Below are positions 32,170-41,897 of a stretch of DNA of 64,000 nt, one piece after another (position 1 is the first letter of the stretch; every line of letters begins with the position of its first letter). The notes under the pieces were generated by a model. That model saw only the letters and a program-made list of their open reading frames with translations, ran no database searches and was not told the origin of the DNA. Both the position numbers and the translations under genes were made by a program. The stretch lies in contig DATIPQ010000146.1 of NCBI GenBank assembly GCA_035471785.1, forward strand, positions 22,617 through 86,616. The letters run 5' to 3'. The stretch comes from Acidobacteriota bacterium. GTDB lineage: Bacteria > Acidobacteriota > UBA6911 > RPQK01 > DATIPO01.

Positions 32170-33041
32170 GCTTGCTCCCGACTCTCTGCTTCCTTCCCCG
32201 CGTAGCCTTCAGCCACGGCCACGGCCAGGTCGCGCACCCGCTTGATGATACCGACCCGTTCAGTCACGCTGATGGCGCCGCGGCTGTCCAGGAGGTTGAA
32301 GGTGTGAGAGCACTTGAGACAGCAGTCGTAGGCCGGAAGGACGCATCCGGCCTGCAGGCTGCGGCGGCATTCCTCTTCATAGATCTCGAAGAGTTTAAAG
32401 AGACTGGCGGTGTCGGCCACCTCGAAGCTGTACTTCGAAAACTCGTACTCTTCGCGATGGCGGACCTGACGATAGTCGTGCTGGGGAGCCCAGGGCAGGT
32501 CGTAAACGCTGTCGCAGTCGAGAATGAAGGCGGCGATGCGCTCCAGCCCGTAGGTGATCTCGGCTGAAATGGGCATCAGATCCTGCCCGCCGGCCTGCTG
32601 AAAGTAGGTGAACTGAGTGATCTCCAGGCCGTCCAGAAGCACTTGCCAGCCGATGCCCCAGGCGCCCAGGGTCGGAGATTCCCAGTTGTCCTCTTCAAAG
32701 CGCAGGTCGTGCCTCTCCAGCGGGATGTCCAGCATGCGGAGGCTTTCCAGGTACACGTCCTGCACGTCGTCGGGCGAGGGCTTGAGGATGACCTGCAGTT
32801 GGGTGTGCTTGTAGAGGCGGTTGGGATTGTCTCCGTAGCGCCCGTCGGCGGGCCGCCGCGAGGGCTGCACGTAAGCCACCTTGTAAGGGTCGGGTCCGAG
32901 GACGCGCAAGAAGGTCTCGGGATGCATGGTTCCGGCCCCTACTTCCACGTCGTAGGGCTGCTGAATCACGCAGCCGCAGTCCATCCAGAACTCCAGCAGG
33001 CGATGGATGATCTCCTGGAATGTGCGGGGTTTTTCAGACAT
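32166..33041 (-). CDS. glyQ: Glycyl-tRNA synthetase alpha subunit
   Basis: This 291-residue catalytic chain contains the class II synthetase signatures: [20 protein letters not shown], the [20 protein letters not shown] block that binds ATP and glycine, and [17 protein letters not shown]. It forms glycyl-adenylate and partners with GlyS. The gene starts 6 nt after the recO stop, so recO-glyQ-glyS appears to be one operon. Confidence 0.97.
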   Translation of the reverse strand: MSEKPRTFQEIIHRLLEFWMDCGCVIQQPYDVEVGAGTMHPETFLRVLGPDPYKVAYVQPSRRPADGRYGDNPNRLYKHTQLQVILKPSPDDVQDVYLESLRMLDIPLERHDLRFEEDNWESPTLGAWGIGWQVLLDGLEITQFTYFQQAGGQDLMPISAEITYGLERIAAFILDCDSVYDLPWAPQHDYRQVRHREEYEFSKYSFEVADTASLFKLFEIYEEECRRSLQAGCVLPAYDCCLKCSHTFNLLDSRGAISVTERVGIIKRVRDLAVAVAEGYAGKEAESREQA

Positions 33042-33047
33042 GATGTT

Positions 33048-33689
33048 TCAGAGCAGTTCGTCGATAAGCTTTCTGCTTTTCAAGCGGCGCTCCAGATGAT
33101 ACTCGATCATCTGGAGGTTGACGGCTTCCAGATCCTTCAATTCACCCGCTTCCAACTCGGCCTCGGCAAGGCGGTTGGGCGGCAGTTTCATCAAGCCCCG
33201 GGCCTTGACGGCCAGTTGGCGGGGCATGCGGCTGTCCAGGGCGGGCAGAACGCCCTCCAGTTGCAGCAGCCAAAGCTCCAGGTAGCGGGCCAGGCGCGGC
33301 AACGGCGCCGCGGCCGCATCCTGGGAGACGGCACGGGCCAGCCGAAAGAGTTTGGGATCGGCCTGCCGCTCCTTGGCGAATTCACAAAACAACTCTACGA
33401 AGTAGCCCGAGTAAAGACTGTGCTCCAGGCTCATTCCGTAGGCCGCAAAGGGACGTATAATCTCACAGTTCCGGATTGTAGCCAAGTCGCGGTTCTCGCT
33501 GATGCTGAAGGAGAGGCGCAGCAGGGTTAGCGCTTCCAGCGAACTGCCGTAGCGGTGCCGCCGTCCCATGGCCCCGTAAGCCGCGGCTCTGAGAAGGCCG
33601 AAGCGGGGCGTCAGGAAGACGGCGATCTTGTGCGATTCGGCGAAACGGTAGGTGCGCAGGGTAAGAGCCTCGCTCTGGTGTACGCTCAT
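33048..33689 (-). CDS. recO: DNA repair protein RecO
   Basis: The 213-residue protein matches RecO: an N-terminal OB fold (SEALTLRTYRFAESHKIAVFLT... with the family GLLRAAAYGAM pattern) and an all-helical C-terminal part (SLEHSLYSGYFVELFCEFAKERQ, and FRLARAVSQDA). RecO loads RecA at single-strand gaps with RecR and RecF. It is somewhat short and lacks the four-cysteine zinc finger seen in some RecO proteins, as in the enterobacterial type. Genes are tightly spaced with glyQ downstream and mgtE 31 nt upstream. Confidence 0.85.
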   Translation of the reverse strand: MSVHQSEALTLRTYRFAESHKIAVFLTPRFGLLRAAAYGAMGRRHRYGSSLEALTLLRLSFSISENRDLATIRNCEIIRPFAAYGMSLEHSLYSGYFVELFCEFAKERQADPKLFRLARAVSQDAAAAPLPRLARYLELWLLQLEGVLPALDSRMPRQLAVKARGLMKLPPNRLAEAELEAGELKDLEAVNLQMIEYHLERRLKSRKLIDELL

Positions 33690-33720
33690 GGCCGGCCAAC
33701 CTTCCTCGAGTCCGCCGCCC

Positions 33721-35076
33721 TCAGCTCAGGAGGTACTTGGTGGAGAGGAAGAGGAAGATGAAGAATCCCACCGCGTCCGTCAAGGTGGTCAGGAGGCTGC
33801 TCGATGCGATGGCCGGATCGACCCGCAGCTTCTTGAAGGTGACGGGAATGATGGTGCCCACGATGCTGGCGAAGAACAGGGTGCCCACCATGGAGACGCC
33901 CAGCACCATTCCGAAGACGGGCTCTCCCTGCCAGAACCACCCCACCAGGCCCAGCAAAAGCCCGATGGTAAGGCCATTGAAGATGCCCAACGTCATTTCT
34001 TTCAGGAGGACGCTTCGGCTGGAGGACCAGCTCACCTCTCCCAAAGCTAGACCTCTGACCGTCACCGTCAAGGTCTGGGTGCCGGCATTGCCCCCAAGAC
34101 CTGCTACGACCGGCAGGAAGACGGCCAGCAAGGGCATCTGCTGGATGCGCTCTTCGAAGAGTGCCACCACCTGAACCGCGCCCAGGATGGTGCCGAGGTT
34201 GATGGTCAGCCAGGGGATGCGGCGCTTGAAGGAATCCCAGCGCGAGGTATAAACGTGGTCGTCCTGGTTGACGCCGGCCAGATGAAGGATGTCCTCGGTG
34301 GCTTCTTCCTGAATCACGTCGATGATGTCGTCCACCGTAATGATTCCCACCAGGCGGTGCTGGGAGTCGACGACGGGAACTCCAAGCAGGTCGTAGAGGG
34401 CTACGATGCGTGCCACCTCCTCCTGGTCGGTTTCGGTGGTCACCGAAATCACGTCGGTGGTCATGATCTTTCTCAGCGGCGTGCTGGGCGGAACCATCAG
34501 CAACTGGCGCAAAGACACCACTCCCACCAGGTGGTTGCGGTCATCGACGACATAGAGGTAAAAGACCATCTCCAGGTCGGTGCCGGTCTGGATGGCGTTA
34601 ATGGCCTCTGACACGGTCAGGTCTTCACGCAGGGCGAAGACGTTGGGCGTCATGATGCGCCCGGCCGTCTCGTCCTGGTGCTGGAGGAGGTGCTGGACCT
34701 CCTTGGACTCCTTGACCCCCATCAGCTCCAGCACTTCTTGGGCCTGCTCGGGCGGAAGGGCGGAGATGAACTCGGCGGCGTCGTCGGTCTGCAACTCCTG
34801 CAGGATCTCGCTGACTTCCTGACTGGTCAGGTTGGAGAGGACGCTGGAGGCCTGCTCCGGCTCCAGGTTGCTGAGCGTTTCGGCGGCCCGCTGGCGGTCT
34901 TCCCGCATGAGAATGCCGAAAAGGGCGATCTGGTCCCGCTCGGCCAGGTTCAGCATGGCCCTGGCAATGTCGGGAGGGCGCATCTTGGTCAGCATGTTGA
35001 CCACGTGGCCCCGCGCGTTGCGGTGAAGCAGACGCCTCAGCGACCCAGCCATGATGCGGCTCTTTTGAATCTGCAT
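33721..35076 (-). CDS. mgtE: Magnesium transporter MgtE
   Basis: The 451-residue channel has the cytosolic MgtE N-domain (about 20-130), a CBS pair (about 135-255, sensing Mg2+ and ATP) and five C-terminal transmembrane helices with the family motif PVVAGLGGNAGTQT. Mg2+ bound between N and CBS domains closes the pore. GGAGGAG is directly before the ATG at 35076. Upstream of recO by 31 nt, so it may head the mgtE-recO-glyQ-glyS transcript. No Mg-responsive riboswitch is visible in the 120-nt leader. Confidence 0.95.
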   Translation of the reverse strand: MQIQKSRIMAGSLRRLLHRNARGHVVNMLTKMRPPDIARAMLNLAERDQIALFGILMREDRQRAAETLSNLEPEQASSVLSNLTSQEVSEILQELQTDDAAEFISALPPEQAQEVLELMGVKESKEVQHLLQHQDETAGRIMTPNVFALREDLTVSEAINAIQTGTDLEMVFYLYVVDDRNHLVGVVSLRQLLMVPPSTPLRKIMTTDVISVTTETDQEEVARIVALYDLLGVPVVDSQHRLVGIITVDDIIDVIQEEATEDILHLAGVNQDDHVYTSRWDSFKRRIPWLTINLGTILGAVQVVALFEERIQQMPLLAVFLPVVAGLGGNAGTQTLTVTVRGLALGEVSWSSSRSVLLKEMTLGIFNGLTIGLLLGLVGWFWQGEPVFGMVLGVSMVGTLFFASIVGTIIPVTFKKLRVDPAIASSSLLTTLTDAVGFFIFLFLSTKYLLS

Positions 35077-35196
35077 GCGCTCCTCCGAGAAAGCCCTACA
35101 CTAGCAAATTATCTTCCGCTCTCCCACAAACGCCCCCCGGGGGCCGTGGCGCACCGGCGCTCCGGCAACCCGAGGAAGAACACCATTCTCACACAG

Positions 35197-36675
35197 TCAG
35201 GTCAGGATGTGAGGGGCAGCGACCACCAGGACCGGCGATTCCTTGCCGCCCTTTGAGACGTTGATGATTCCTTGAGGACTGCTGCGGCTGACGGGGCCGG
35301 CGAATTGCGAGCCCCAGAAGAACAGCTCGAATCCATAGTTCTCGACGATCGGCTGGGGCTCTCCTTGAAGCTGAAAGCCGAAACGCCGGGGCATGGGAAC
35401 GAAGCGCTGCACGATTCCGTTCTGACGCAGGATGCGGCCGGCCTGCCGGCGCAGCTCGCGGGGACTGCAGTTTCGGCCCACCACGACTCCCTCGCCCATG
35501 CCCAAGGCGTCGGGCTTAAGCACCAGGTCGCGTGCAGGGATGCCCCGCAGCCAGTGCCGGGGATGGCGCTGCAAGTCCCGGCTGCCCAGGGTGCGGGTGG
35601 GGGGAAAGCGCCTCTTGACGGCCCGTTTCTGAGCGCCGCTCAGACCCAGTTCGTGTTGGATGGCGGGATCGGCCAGGACGGCGGCAATGCGCTTGGTCTG
35701 CGTCAGGTAACAAGCTCCCAGCGCGTTGAGAAAGTCGCAGTGGGGGCTGCGCGAGGCGGCCAGCCAGCCGGCGATGGCGGGATTCTCGGGGTCCACGTCG
35801 AGGAATTCCAACTCGTTGTGGATAAGATCGACGCGTCGCCCCCGCACCCGCACCTCGCCCCCGCCGCGGCACTCCACTTCCTCCATGCGGCAGAGCAGAA
35901 AGTCGACGTCTTGAAAGCCGCCCCGGCGCATCATCCCTTCGAAGAGGCGCTTGAGCAGCAACACTTCGTTGCGCTGGTCGGGCTGGTCGTTGCAAATCGC
36001 GAATGCCGGCCGCTGGCCACCTCCCGCCAGCCGCCGTGCCCGTCCCGCCAGGAAGTGGAGAAAACCGTCGGGCCGATCGCTGCTGTAGCTGACCGTCTGC
36101 AAGCGCTGCAGCATCCCGTCGGCCAGAGCCGTCTTCATCCAGGCCTGGCGAACCAGCGCGCATTGCAGGAATCCGCCCGGATAATCGCTGTTGGTTTCCA
36201 AAAAACGTCCCCGGCCGCGCTTTTCGTCGTAGTGGACGTCGTAGCGCATGAACTGAATGGCGGGCAGACGCCTTCGCTCCTGCGCCACCAGGGCCCACCA
36301 GCGGCTGTAGGGCAGGAAAGCCCGGAAGAGGGACTTTTCGAGCCGCCGCCGCTGATAGTCCCTGCGGAAGACTTCGATCAACCTGAGCATGGCCGCGCGG
36401 ATGAGGTCCCCGTCGCGGGTCATCGAATGTAAAGCCGGCTGGCGTATCAAGCTGGGCATGAGGGCGATCTCAACCTTGCTTGCCTGAGGATTGGCCCTCA
36501 TTTGCTCACCGCAGCGGTCCAGATGCAGCAAGTCGGCCCAAATGGCTTTGCGCGAGAGCAGGGAGCGGGCCCTTCGATACTGCTCCTGGGTCCATATCCG
36601 GTGGGAAGGCCGGTCGAGAGGGACAGCGCCCACAAAACGCTGAGGACGCGCTTGGGCGCCCTTGTCACTTTTCAT
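35197..36675 (-). CDS. Circularly permuted ATP-grasp-like enzyme (paralogue A)
   Basis: From ATG 36675 (GGAG 7 nt upstream) the product is 492 residues; the longer upstream frame overlaps the neighbouring gene and is rejected. The order of motifs fits circularly permuted ATP-grasp enzymes: a metal-site motif FLETNSDYPGG, then LIHNELEFLDVD, a KRIAAVLADP block, VLKPDALGMGEGVVVG for ATP, and the closing GPVSRSSPQGIINVSKGGKE. Such enzymes join a carboxylate to an amine at the cost of ATP. The adjacent gene is a clear paralogue. The substrates are unknown and no synthetase or peptide partner is adjacent. Confidence 0.68.
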   Translation of the reverse strand: MKSDKGAQARPQRFVGAVPLDRPSHRIWTQEQYRRARSLLSRKAIWADLLHLDRCGEQMRANPQASKVEIALMPSLIRQPALHSMTRDGDLIRAAMLRLIEVFRRDYQRRRLEKSLFRAFLPYSRWWALVAQERRRLPAIQFMRYDVHYDEKRGRGRFLETNSDYPGGFLQCALVRQAWMKTALADGMLQRLQTVSYSSDRPDGFLHFLAGRARRLAGGGQRPAFAICNDQPDQRNEVLLLKRLFEGMMRRGGFQDVDFLLCRMEEVECRGGGEVRVRGRRVDLIHNELEFLDVDPENPAIAGWLAASRSPHCDFLNALGACYLTQTKRIAAVLADPAIQHELGLSGAQKRAVKRRFPPTRTLGSRDLQRHPRHWLRGIPARDLVLKPDALGMGEGVVVGRNCSPRELRRQAGRILRQNGIVQRFVPMPRRFGFQLQGEPQPIVENYGFELFFWGSQFAGPVSRSSPQGIINVSKGGKESPVLVVAAPHILT

Positions 36676-36716
36676 TTCGGGTCTCCGTGAGTGAGAGGTG
36701 CCTTGTCGAGAGCGGG

Positions 36717-38153
36717 CTAGAAGCACGAATCCTGGCCAGGCCATTCCGCAATGGCGGCTACGGCCCTTTCCTTCCCCCCGTGGCCCACGTTGAAGATCTG
36801 ATTGCGGTGTGAGCGGCTGGCGATTCCGGCGAATTGGCCGGCAAAATAGAACAGCTCCACGCCGTAATGCTCCTGGCCGATCTTCAGCCGCCCCTGGGCG
36901 ATCTCGATGGCTGGAGAGCGAGGAATGGGAATGCGTCGCTGCATGACGCCGAAATTGCGACGAGTCTCTGCGATGGCTCCTTCCCACTCCTCGGAGGTGA
37001 GTTCGTTGCCCATGAAAACCCCCTCGCCACGGGTCAGCGCGTCGGCCTTGAGCACCCATTGGCGCCGCCGCCGGCGCAGACGCGTCAATTGGCGCCGGTC
37101 GGCCGGCTGGACGATCTCGGACAGCGGCAGCAGCTCGCAGACGGCCTGTTTTTCGCGCCGGTCCAGCCCGATGATGTGCTGCAGGTCGGGACGCTGCAGC
37201 AATACCAGAACGCGTTTGGCTTCGGTCAGAAACTGGGCCGCGAAGCTGTTGAGGAAATCCGTCCGGGACAATCGGGAAGCCTCGATCCAGCCCTGGATGG
37301 CGGAGTCCTCAGGATCGATGCCCAAAGGGTCGACCTTGTTGTGGATGAGGGCGACCGGGACGCCGCGCAGGCAGGCGGTCTGGTCCACGACCTCCACCTC
37401 GCGGACGTCGCCCAAGAGGAAGCGGCCCCTGACTTTGCCGGACTCTCTCAGCCGGCGGGCCACCTGCTCCCACAAATCCATTTCGAAGGTTAGGTCGCCG
37501 CGGTGATTGAGGGCGGCGACATTCCCCCGTCCGGGCCCCGCGATGCGCTCGGCCTGACGGAAGAGGAATTCCACGAAAGCCGAGGGGCGGTCATGACGAT
37601 ATCGTTCCAAACGAGCCCCTTGCAGCGCACGTCGCCCCAGCGGCGAGGTCAGCCAGGCCGCGCGAAGGATGGGACAAGTCGTGGTTCCTCCGGCGCAGGC
37701 GGTGTTGGTTTCGATGAAGGTCCATTGGCCCTCGCGCTGGCGGATACCGTCAAAACGCATCAGCCCGATCTCTCCCAGCCGGGGGCGTTCGCGCTCGATC
37801 AGGCCGAACCAGCGTCGATAAGGCTGGAAAGCCTCCTGCAAGGGGCCTGGACCGCGCCGCAGCTCGTGGCGGAAAGCGGCGATCAGCTTCTCGAGTCCGC
37901 TGCGGACCAGCTTTCCCTGTGCCGCGACTCGCCTCACCTCGCGGGCGCTCACGACGGTGGGCATCAATGCCACATCGATGCGCTTTCCCTCGAAGGTCAC
38001 GCCATTTTTCCGCAGTTGCCGGTGGATGTGTTGTTGCTGGGCGCGAACGGTTCGCAGCGTGGCCGCCTTCTCAAGGCGTTTGGCTGCCAGGCCCGCCCAG
38101 ACTTGTGTCGTGCAGGCAGTCTTCTCCCTGCTACCGGCCAAGTCGGTCGGCAT
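36717..38153 (-). CDS. Circularly permuted ATP-grasp-like enzyme (paralogue B)
   Basis: The 478-residue protein parallels its downstream neighbour along its length: FIETNTACAGG, VALIHNKVDPLGID, TEAKRVLVLLQRP, WVLKADALTRGEGVFMG and the end GIASRSHRNQIFNVGHGG. Shared motif order with low identity suggests an old tandem duplication and specialised substrates, perhaps two ligation steps on one molecule. They are 41 nt apart and should be co-transcribed. Upstream is 382 nt without a gene. The initial 40 residues are basic and may be linker. No signal peptide. Function is not established. Confidence 0.68.
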   Translation of the reverse strand: MPTDLAGSREKTACTTQVWAGLAAKRLEKAATLRTVRAQQQHIHRQLRKNGVTFEGKRIDVALMPTVVSAREVRRVAAQGKLVRSGLEKLIAAFRHELRRGPGPLQEAFQPYRRWFGLIERERPRLGEIGLMRFDGIRQREGQWTFIETNTACAGGTTTCPILRAAWLTSPLGRRALQGARLERYRHDRPSAFVEFLFRQAERIAGPGRGNVAALNHRGDLTFEMDLWEQVARRLRESGKVRGRFLLGDVREVEVVDQTACLRGVPVALIHNKVDPLGIDPEDSAIQGWIEASRLSRTDFLNSFAAQFLTEAKRVLVLLQRPDLQHIIGLDRREKQAVCELLPLSEIVQPADRRQLTRLRRRRRQWVLKADALTRGEGVFMGNELTSEEWEGAIAETRRNFGVMQRRIPIPRSPAIEIAQGRLKIGQEHYGVELFYFAGQFAGIASRSHRNQIFNVGHGGKERAVAAIAEWPGQDSCF

Positions 38154-38535
38154 GTCTCCCCCCTTCCGAGTCTGTGTCGTTCCCCTGAAAAAAATTCAGC
38201 CTCGGCCAAGCCGCCCGTCCTCACTCTTCGGCGTCCAGCTCCACCGTGCCCTGGTAAAGTCGATTTATCAACGCAGAATCAGCATGAGATATTGGCGATG
38301 CTTAGCGGCTGAGCGGAGAGGATACCGAATCTCAGGGTAGAAATCCAGTAGAAAATTCGCGTCTTATCAGTACTGAGCAGTCCTTGTATAAGCTCATTAT
38401 GCCTATCCCAAATTGCCATTAGAAGGCCAAGGGAGCTTGATGCTCGACCAAACTGCCTCTGCTGCCTCTGGATTGCCTTGGGATGTACACCGCCAGGCCC
38501 TGTTCAGCGTCTGCACGAGGTTCTAATCCGCTTTT
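38154..38535. other. Gene-free interval, locally AT-rich
   Basis: These 382 nt are richer in A and T than the surroundings (especially 38255-38420). They probably hold the promoter of the ATP-grasp pair on the minus strand. A minus-strand frame at 38279-38419 (46 codons, starting MAIWDRHNELIQGLL) has no ribosome-binding site and is not called. No RNA gene or repeat recognised. Confidence 0.5.
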
Positions 38536-39351
38536 TCAGTTGCGCTGCTGGATGCCGGCCTCCGTCATGATGGTGGCGGCGATTTCTTCAACCGAGCGGC
38601 GGGTGGTGGAGATGTGAGGGATGCCTTCACGCCGGTAGAGGGCTTCCACGTCGCGGACTTCCAACTGGCATTGGCGCCGCGAGGCGTACTGGCTGCCGGC
38701 CCGCCTTTCGCTGCGGATCTCGTGCAGGCGCTCGGGATCGATGGTGAGACCGAAGAGGCGACTCTTGTGGCGTTTCAAGGCCGGATGCAGGCGCATGCTT
38801 TCCAGGTCTTCGGGAGTAAAGGGATAGTTGGCCACCTTGACTCCGAACTGCAAGGCCAGGTAGAGGGAGGTGGGGGTCTTGCCGCACCGCGATACGCCCA
38901 CCAGGATCAGATCGGACCGTCCGTAGCCCTCCGTACCCACCCCGTCGTCGTGGCTCAGGGCATAGTTGACGGCATCGATGCGCGAGAAGTAGCGCCCTTG
39001 CTCGTCGATGGTATGGGAGCGCCCCACCGAGAGCGTCGACTGGGCCTGCAATTCTTCTTCCAGCTTGCCGATGAAAGACTTGAGGAAATCGATGACGAAT
39101 CCGTCGCTGTGGGCGATGATCTCGCGCACTTCGGGACGCACGATGGTGTCGAAGACGATGGGTCTCTGGCCGTCTTTGGCTCCCGCCTCGTTGATGCGGC
39201 GGACGACTTCCTCGGCTTGTTCCGGAGTCTTGATGAAGCGCAGCGCGATCCGTTCGAATTCGATGTCCTCGAACTGCGAGAGCAAGCTGCTGCCCAGCGC
39301 CTCGGCGGTGATGCCGGTGCTGTCCGAGATGAAAAAGACGGTTCGCTTCAT
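38536..39351 (-). CDS. ppsR: PEP synthase / pyruvate phosphate dikinase regulatory protein
   Basis: The 271-residue DUF299 protein is a bifunctional kinase and pyrophosphorylase. It inactivates phosphoenolpyruvate synthase by ADP-dependent phosphorylation of a Thr beside the catalytic His, and reverses this with phosphate. It has FISDSTGITAE at the N-terminus, a P-loop GVSRCGKT (152-159) and the family NYPFTPED and GLTIDPERLHEIR blocks. It is divergently transcribed from ppsA, its expected target, with 106 nt between start codons. No Shine-Dalgarno sequence fits: a promoter ends 8 nt before the ATG. Confidence 0.97.
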   Translation of the reverse strand: MKRTVFFISDSTGITAEALGSSLLSQFEDIEFERIALRFIKTPEQAEEVVRRINEAGAKDGQRPIVFDTIVRPEVREIIAHSDGFVIDFLKSFIGKLEEELQAQSTLSVGRSHTIDEQGRYFSRIDAVNYALSHDDGVGTEGYGRSDLILVGVSRCGKTPTSLYLALQFGVKVANYPFTPEDLESMRLHPALKRHKSRLFGLTIDPERLHEIRSERRAGSQYASRRQCQLEVRDVEALYRREGIPHISTTRRSVEEIAATIMTEAGIQQRN

Positions 39352-39359
39352 GGCCCATC

Positions 39360-39388
39360 AGGATACCTTCCCCGGGCCGCCCGGCCAA
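39360..39388 (-). promoter_or_regulatory. Promoter of ppsR, leaderless type
   Basis: Read on the minus strand, TTGGCC (39388-39383), a 17-nt spacer and TATCCT (39365-39360) end 8 nt before the ATG at 39351. This is the clearest case in the window of a promoter positioned for a leaderless message. Confidence 0.6.
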
Positions 39389-39402
39389 ACCGTGCCTGCT
39401 AG

Positions 39403-39431
39403 TGGCCGGTTCTGAGGCGGTGCTCTATAAT
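39403..39431 (+). promoter_or_regulatory. Promoter of ppsA
   Basis: A perfect TATAAT (39426-39431) has TGGCCG 17 nt upstream (39403-39408). It would give a leader of about 20 nt, with GGGAG (39444-39448) nine nt before ATG 39458. The two divergent promoters are only 15 nt apart. Confidence 0.6.
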
Positions 39432-39457
39432 TGAAGGGGATCAGGGAGCAGCCGATC

Positions 39458-41836
39458 ATGAGTGAATACATCCTTTGGTTTCAAGAACTTGGAATGGACG
39501 ACGTGCCTCGCGTAGGAGGCAAGAACGCCTCCTTGGGCGAGATGATTTCCAACCTCTCCGGGATGGGCTTGAAGGTTCCGCGGGGATTCGCCACCACGGC
39601 TTCGGCTTACCGGGAATTCCTGGCCCAGGGCGGATTGGACCAAGCCATCAGCCGGCGTCTCCGTGACCTTGACATCGAGGACGTGGACGAGCTTTCCCGG
39701 CGCGGCGCGGCCATTCGACAAATGATCCTGGAGACGCCCTTCCCCGCCCGGCTGGAAGAGGAGCTGTTCAAGGCCTACCAGGAGCTGGGCCAAGCCTGCG
39801 GGGTCGAGGACCTGGCGGTTGCCGTCCGCTCTTCGGCCACGGCCGAGGATCTTCCGGAAGCTTCTTTCGCGGGCCAGCAGGAGACTTTCCTCAACGTCAG
39901 GGATTGGAAAGCGGTCAAGCAGGCCGTCCACGAGGTTTTCGCCTCCCTCTTCAATGACCGCGCCATCGCTTACCGCGTCCATCACGGCTTCGAGCATGCC
40001 CAGGTGGCCCTTTCGGCGGGCATCCAGCGCATGGTGCGCTCTGATATCGGATCCAGCGGAGTGGCCTTTTCCATCGATACCGAATCGGGATTCGATCAGG
40101 TGGTCTTCATCACCTCCAGCTACGGGCTGGGGGAAACCGTAGTTCAGGGCCAGGTGAATCCCGACGAGTTTTATGTCTACAAGCCCTCGCTGCGCCGGGG
40201 CAAGAAGTCGATCCTGCGTCGGGGACTGGGCAGCAAGGCGGTCAAGATGGTCTACGCCCAAGACGGGAAGTCGCTGGTGCGCACGGTGGACGTGCCCCAG
40301 GAAGATCAAGGACGCTTTTCGCTCGACGACCAGGAGGTGGAGCATCTGGCCCGCCAAACGGTCCAGATCGAGGACCACTACGGACGTCCCATGGACGTGG
40401 AATGGGCCAAAGACGGCGAGGACGGCTGCATCTACATCCTTCAGGCGCGTCCCGAGACGGTTCAGAGCCGCGCCCCGGCCCAAGCCCTGGAGCGCTACCA
40501 GCTCAAGGAAAAGGGCCCTGTGCTGGCGGAAGGGCGCAGCATCGGACAGCGCATCGGAGCGGGACGGGTGCGCGTGGTGAGGGGATTGGACGAGATGTCC
40601 AAGGTGGAAGAGGGCGACGTCCTGGTGACCGACATGACCGATCCCGACTGGGAACCGGTCATGAAGCGCTCGGCCGCCATCGTCACCAACCGGGGCGGAC
40701 GCACCTGCCACGCCGCCATCATCGCCCGCGAGTTGGGAGTCCCGGCGGTGGTTGGCACCGGCGACGCCACCGAGGCGCTTCCCGACGGCGCCCAGGTCAC
40801 CGTCTCCTGCGCCGAAGGCGATACGGCCTTCGTCTATGAAGGATTGCTGGATTTCGAAGTGACGCGGACCAAAGTCGACGAGATGCCCGAGTTGCCCTTC
40901 AAGATCATGATGAACGTGGGCAATCCCGAACGGGCCTTCGACTTTCAGGCCACGCCCCACCGGGGGGTGGGACTGGCCCGTCTGGAATTCATCATCGCCC
41001 GCATGATCGGCGTTCACCCCAAAGCCCTGCTGGAGTACGAGAGCCTGCCCGAAGACCTGCGTCGGCAGGTGGGCCGGTGCATGGCGGGCTATGCCGGACC
41101 GGTCGAGTTCTACGTCGAACGTCTGGCTGAAGGCATCGCCACCATCGCGGCCGCCTTCGCGCCCTATCCCGTCATCGTGCGCCTCTCCGATTTCAAGTCC
41201 AACGAGTATGCCAACCTGTTGGGAGGCGACCGCTACGAGCCGGACGAAGAGAATCCCATGCTGGGATTCAGGGGCGCATCGCGCTACGTCGCCGACTCAT
41301 TCCGCGACTGTTTCGAGCTGGAGTGCCGGGCCGTCAAGCAAGTCCGCGAAGAGATGGGACTGGACAACGTGGAGGTCATGATTCCCTTCGTCCGCACCGT
41401 CAAGGAGGGGAGGGAAGTCATCGACCTTCTGGCCCGCAACGGGCTGCGCCGGGGAGAGAAGGGCCTGCGCGTGATCATGATGTGCGAGTTGCCGTCCAAT
41501 GCCCTCTTGGCCGAAGAGTTCCTCGACCATTTCGACGGCTTTTCCATCGGTTCCAACGATCTGACTCAGCTTACGCTGGGGCTGGACCGCGACTCCGGTC
41601 TGGTGGCCGAGATCTTCGACGAGCGCAACCCCGCCGTCCTCTCTCTGATGGACCAGGCCATCAAGGCTTGCCGCGGTCGGGGCAAGTACATCGGCATCTG
41701 CGGGCAAGGCCCGTCCGATCACCCCGATCTGGCCCGCTGGCTGATGGAGCGGGGAATCGATTCGGTTTCCCTCAATCCCGACACCGTGGTCGACACCTGG
41801 CTTTTCCTGGCCCGCCAGTCGGCTCAGGTGGAGTAG
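39458..41836 (+). CDS. ppsA: Phosphoenolpyruvate synthase
   Basis: This 792-residue enzyme converts pyruvate, ATP and water to phosphoenolpyruvate, AMP and phosphate. An N-terminal ATP-grasp (about 15-345, opening [11 protein letters not shown]) is followed by the phosphohistidine domain with catalytic H418 in [15 protein letters not shown]. The Thr just before it, T416, is the expected PpsR target. The C-terminal PEP-binding barrel (about 480-790) has GASRY, MIPFVRT and the catalytic C in [10 protein letters not shown] chose ATG 39458 over TTG 39431 because GGGAG is well spaced and MSEYILWF matches the family N-terminus. Divergent from ppsR. Confidence 0.97.
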   Translation: MSEYILWFQELGMDDVPRVGGKNASLGEMISNLSGMGLKVPRGFATTASAYREFLAQGGLDQAISRRLRDLDIEDVDELSRRGAAIRQMILETPFPARLEEELFKAYQELGQACGVEDLAVAVRSSATAEDLPEASFAGQQETFLNVRDWKAVKQAVHEVFASLFNDRAIAYRVHHGFEHAQVALSAGIQRMVRSDIGSSGVAFSIDTESGFDQVVFITSSYGLGETVVQGQVNPDEFYVYKPSLRRGKKSILRRGLGSKAVKMVYAQDGKSLVRTVDVPQEDQGRFSLDDQEVEHLARQTVQIEDHYGRPMDVEWAKDGEDGCIYILQARPETVQSRAPAQALERYQLKEKGPVLAEGRSIGQRIGAGRVRVVRGLDEMSKVEEGDVLVTDMTDPDWEPVMKRSAAIVTNRGGRTCHAAIIARELGVPAVVGTGDATEALPDGAQVTVSCAEGDTAFVYEGLLDFEVTRTKVDEMPELPFKIMMNVGNPERAFDFQATPHRGVGLARLEFIIARMIGVHPKALLEYESLPEDLRRQVGRCMAGYAGPVEFYVERLAEGIATIAAAFAPYPVIVRLSDFKSNEYANLLGGDRYEPDEENPMLGFRGASRYVADSFRDCFELECRAVKQVREEMGLDNVEVMIPFVRTVKEGREVIDLLARNGLRRGEKGLRVIMMCELPSNALLAEEFLDHFDGFSIGSNDLTQLTLGLDRDSGLVAEIFDERNPAVLSLMDQAIKACRGRGKYIGICGQGPSDHPDLARWLMERGIDSVSLNPDTVVDTWLFLARQSAQVE

Positions 41837-41897
41837 CGCAGTGGGCCTGGTTCCGATATACTGTGGGGGATAATTCGCAGCTCGTCAGGATCTGGAT

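Noticed and set aside
36676-37059. Long N-terminal extension of ATP-grasp paralogue A
   Set aside because: It overlaps the neighbouring paralogue B out of frame; ATG 36675 has a well-placed GGAG and the extension has no fold signal.
38279-38419. 46-codon minus-strand frame in the AT-rich gap
   Set aside because: No ribosome-binding site and no sequence feature beyond a short open frame.
39425-41017. A 530-codon minus-strand frame opposite ppsA
   Set aside because: PpsA is unambiguous; the antisense product has low-complexity HGD/LGH composition typical of shadows.
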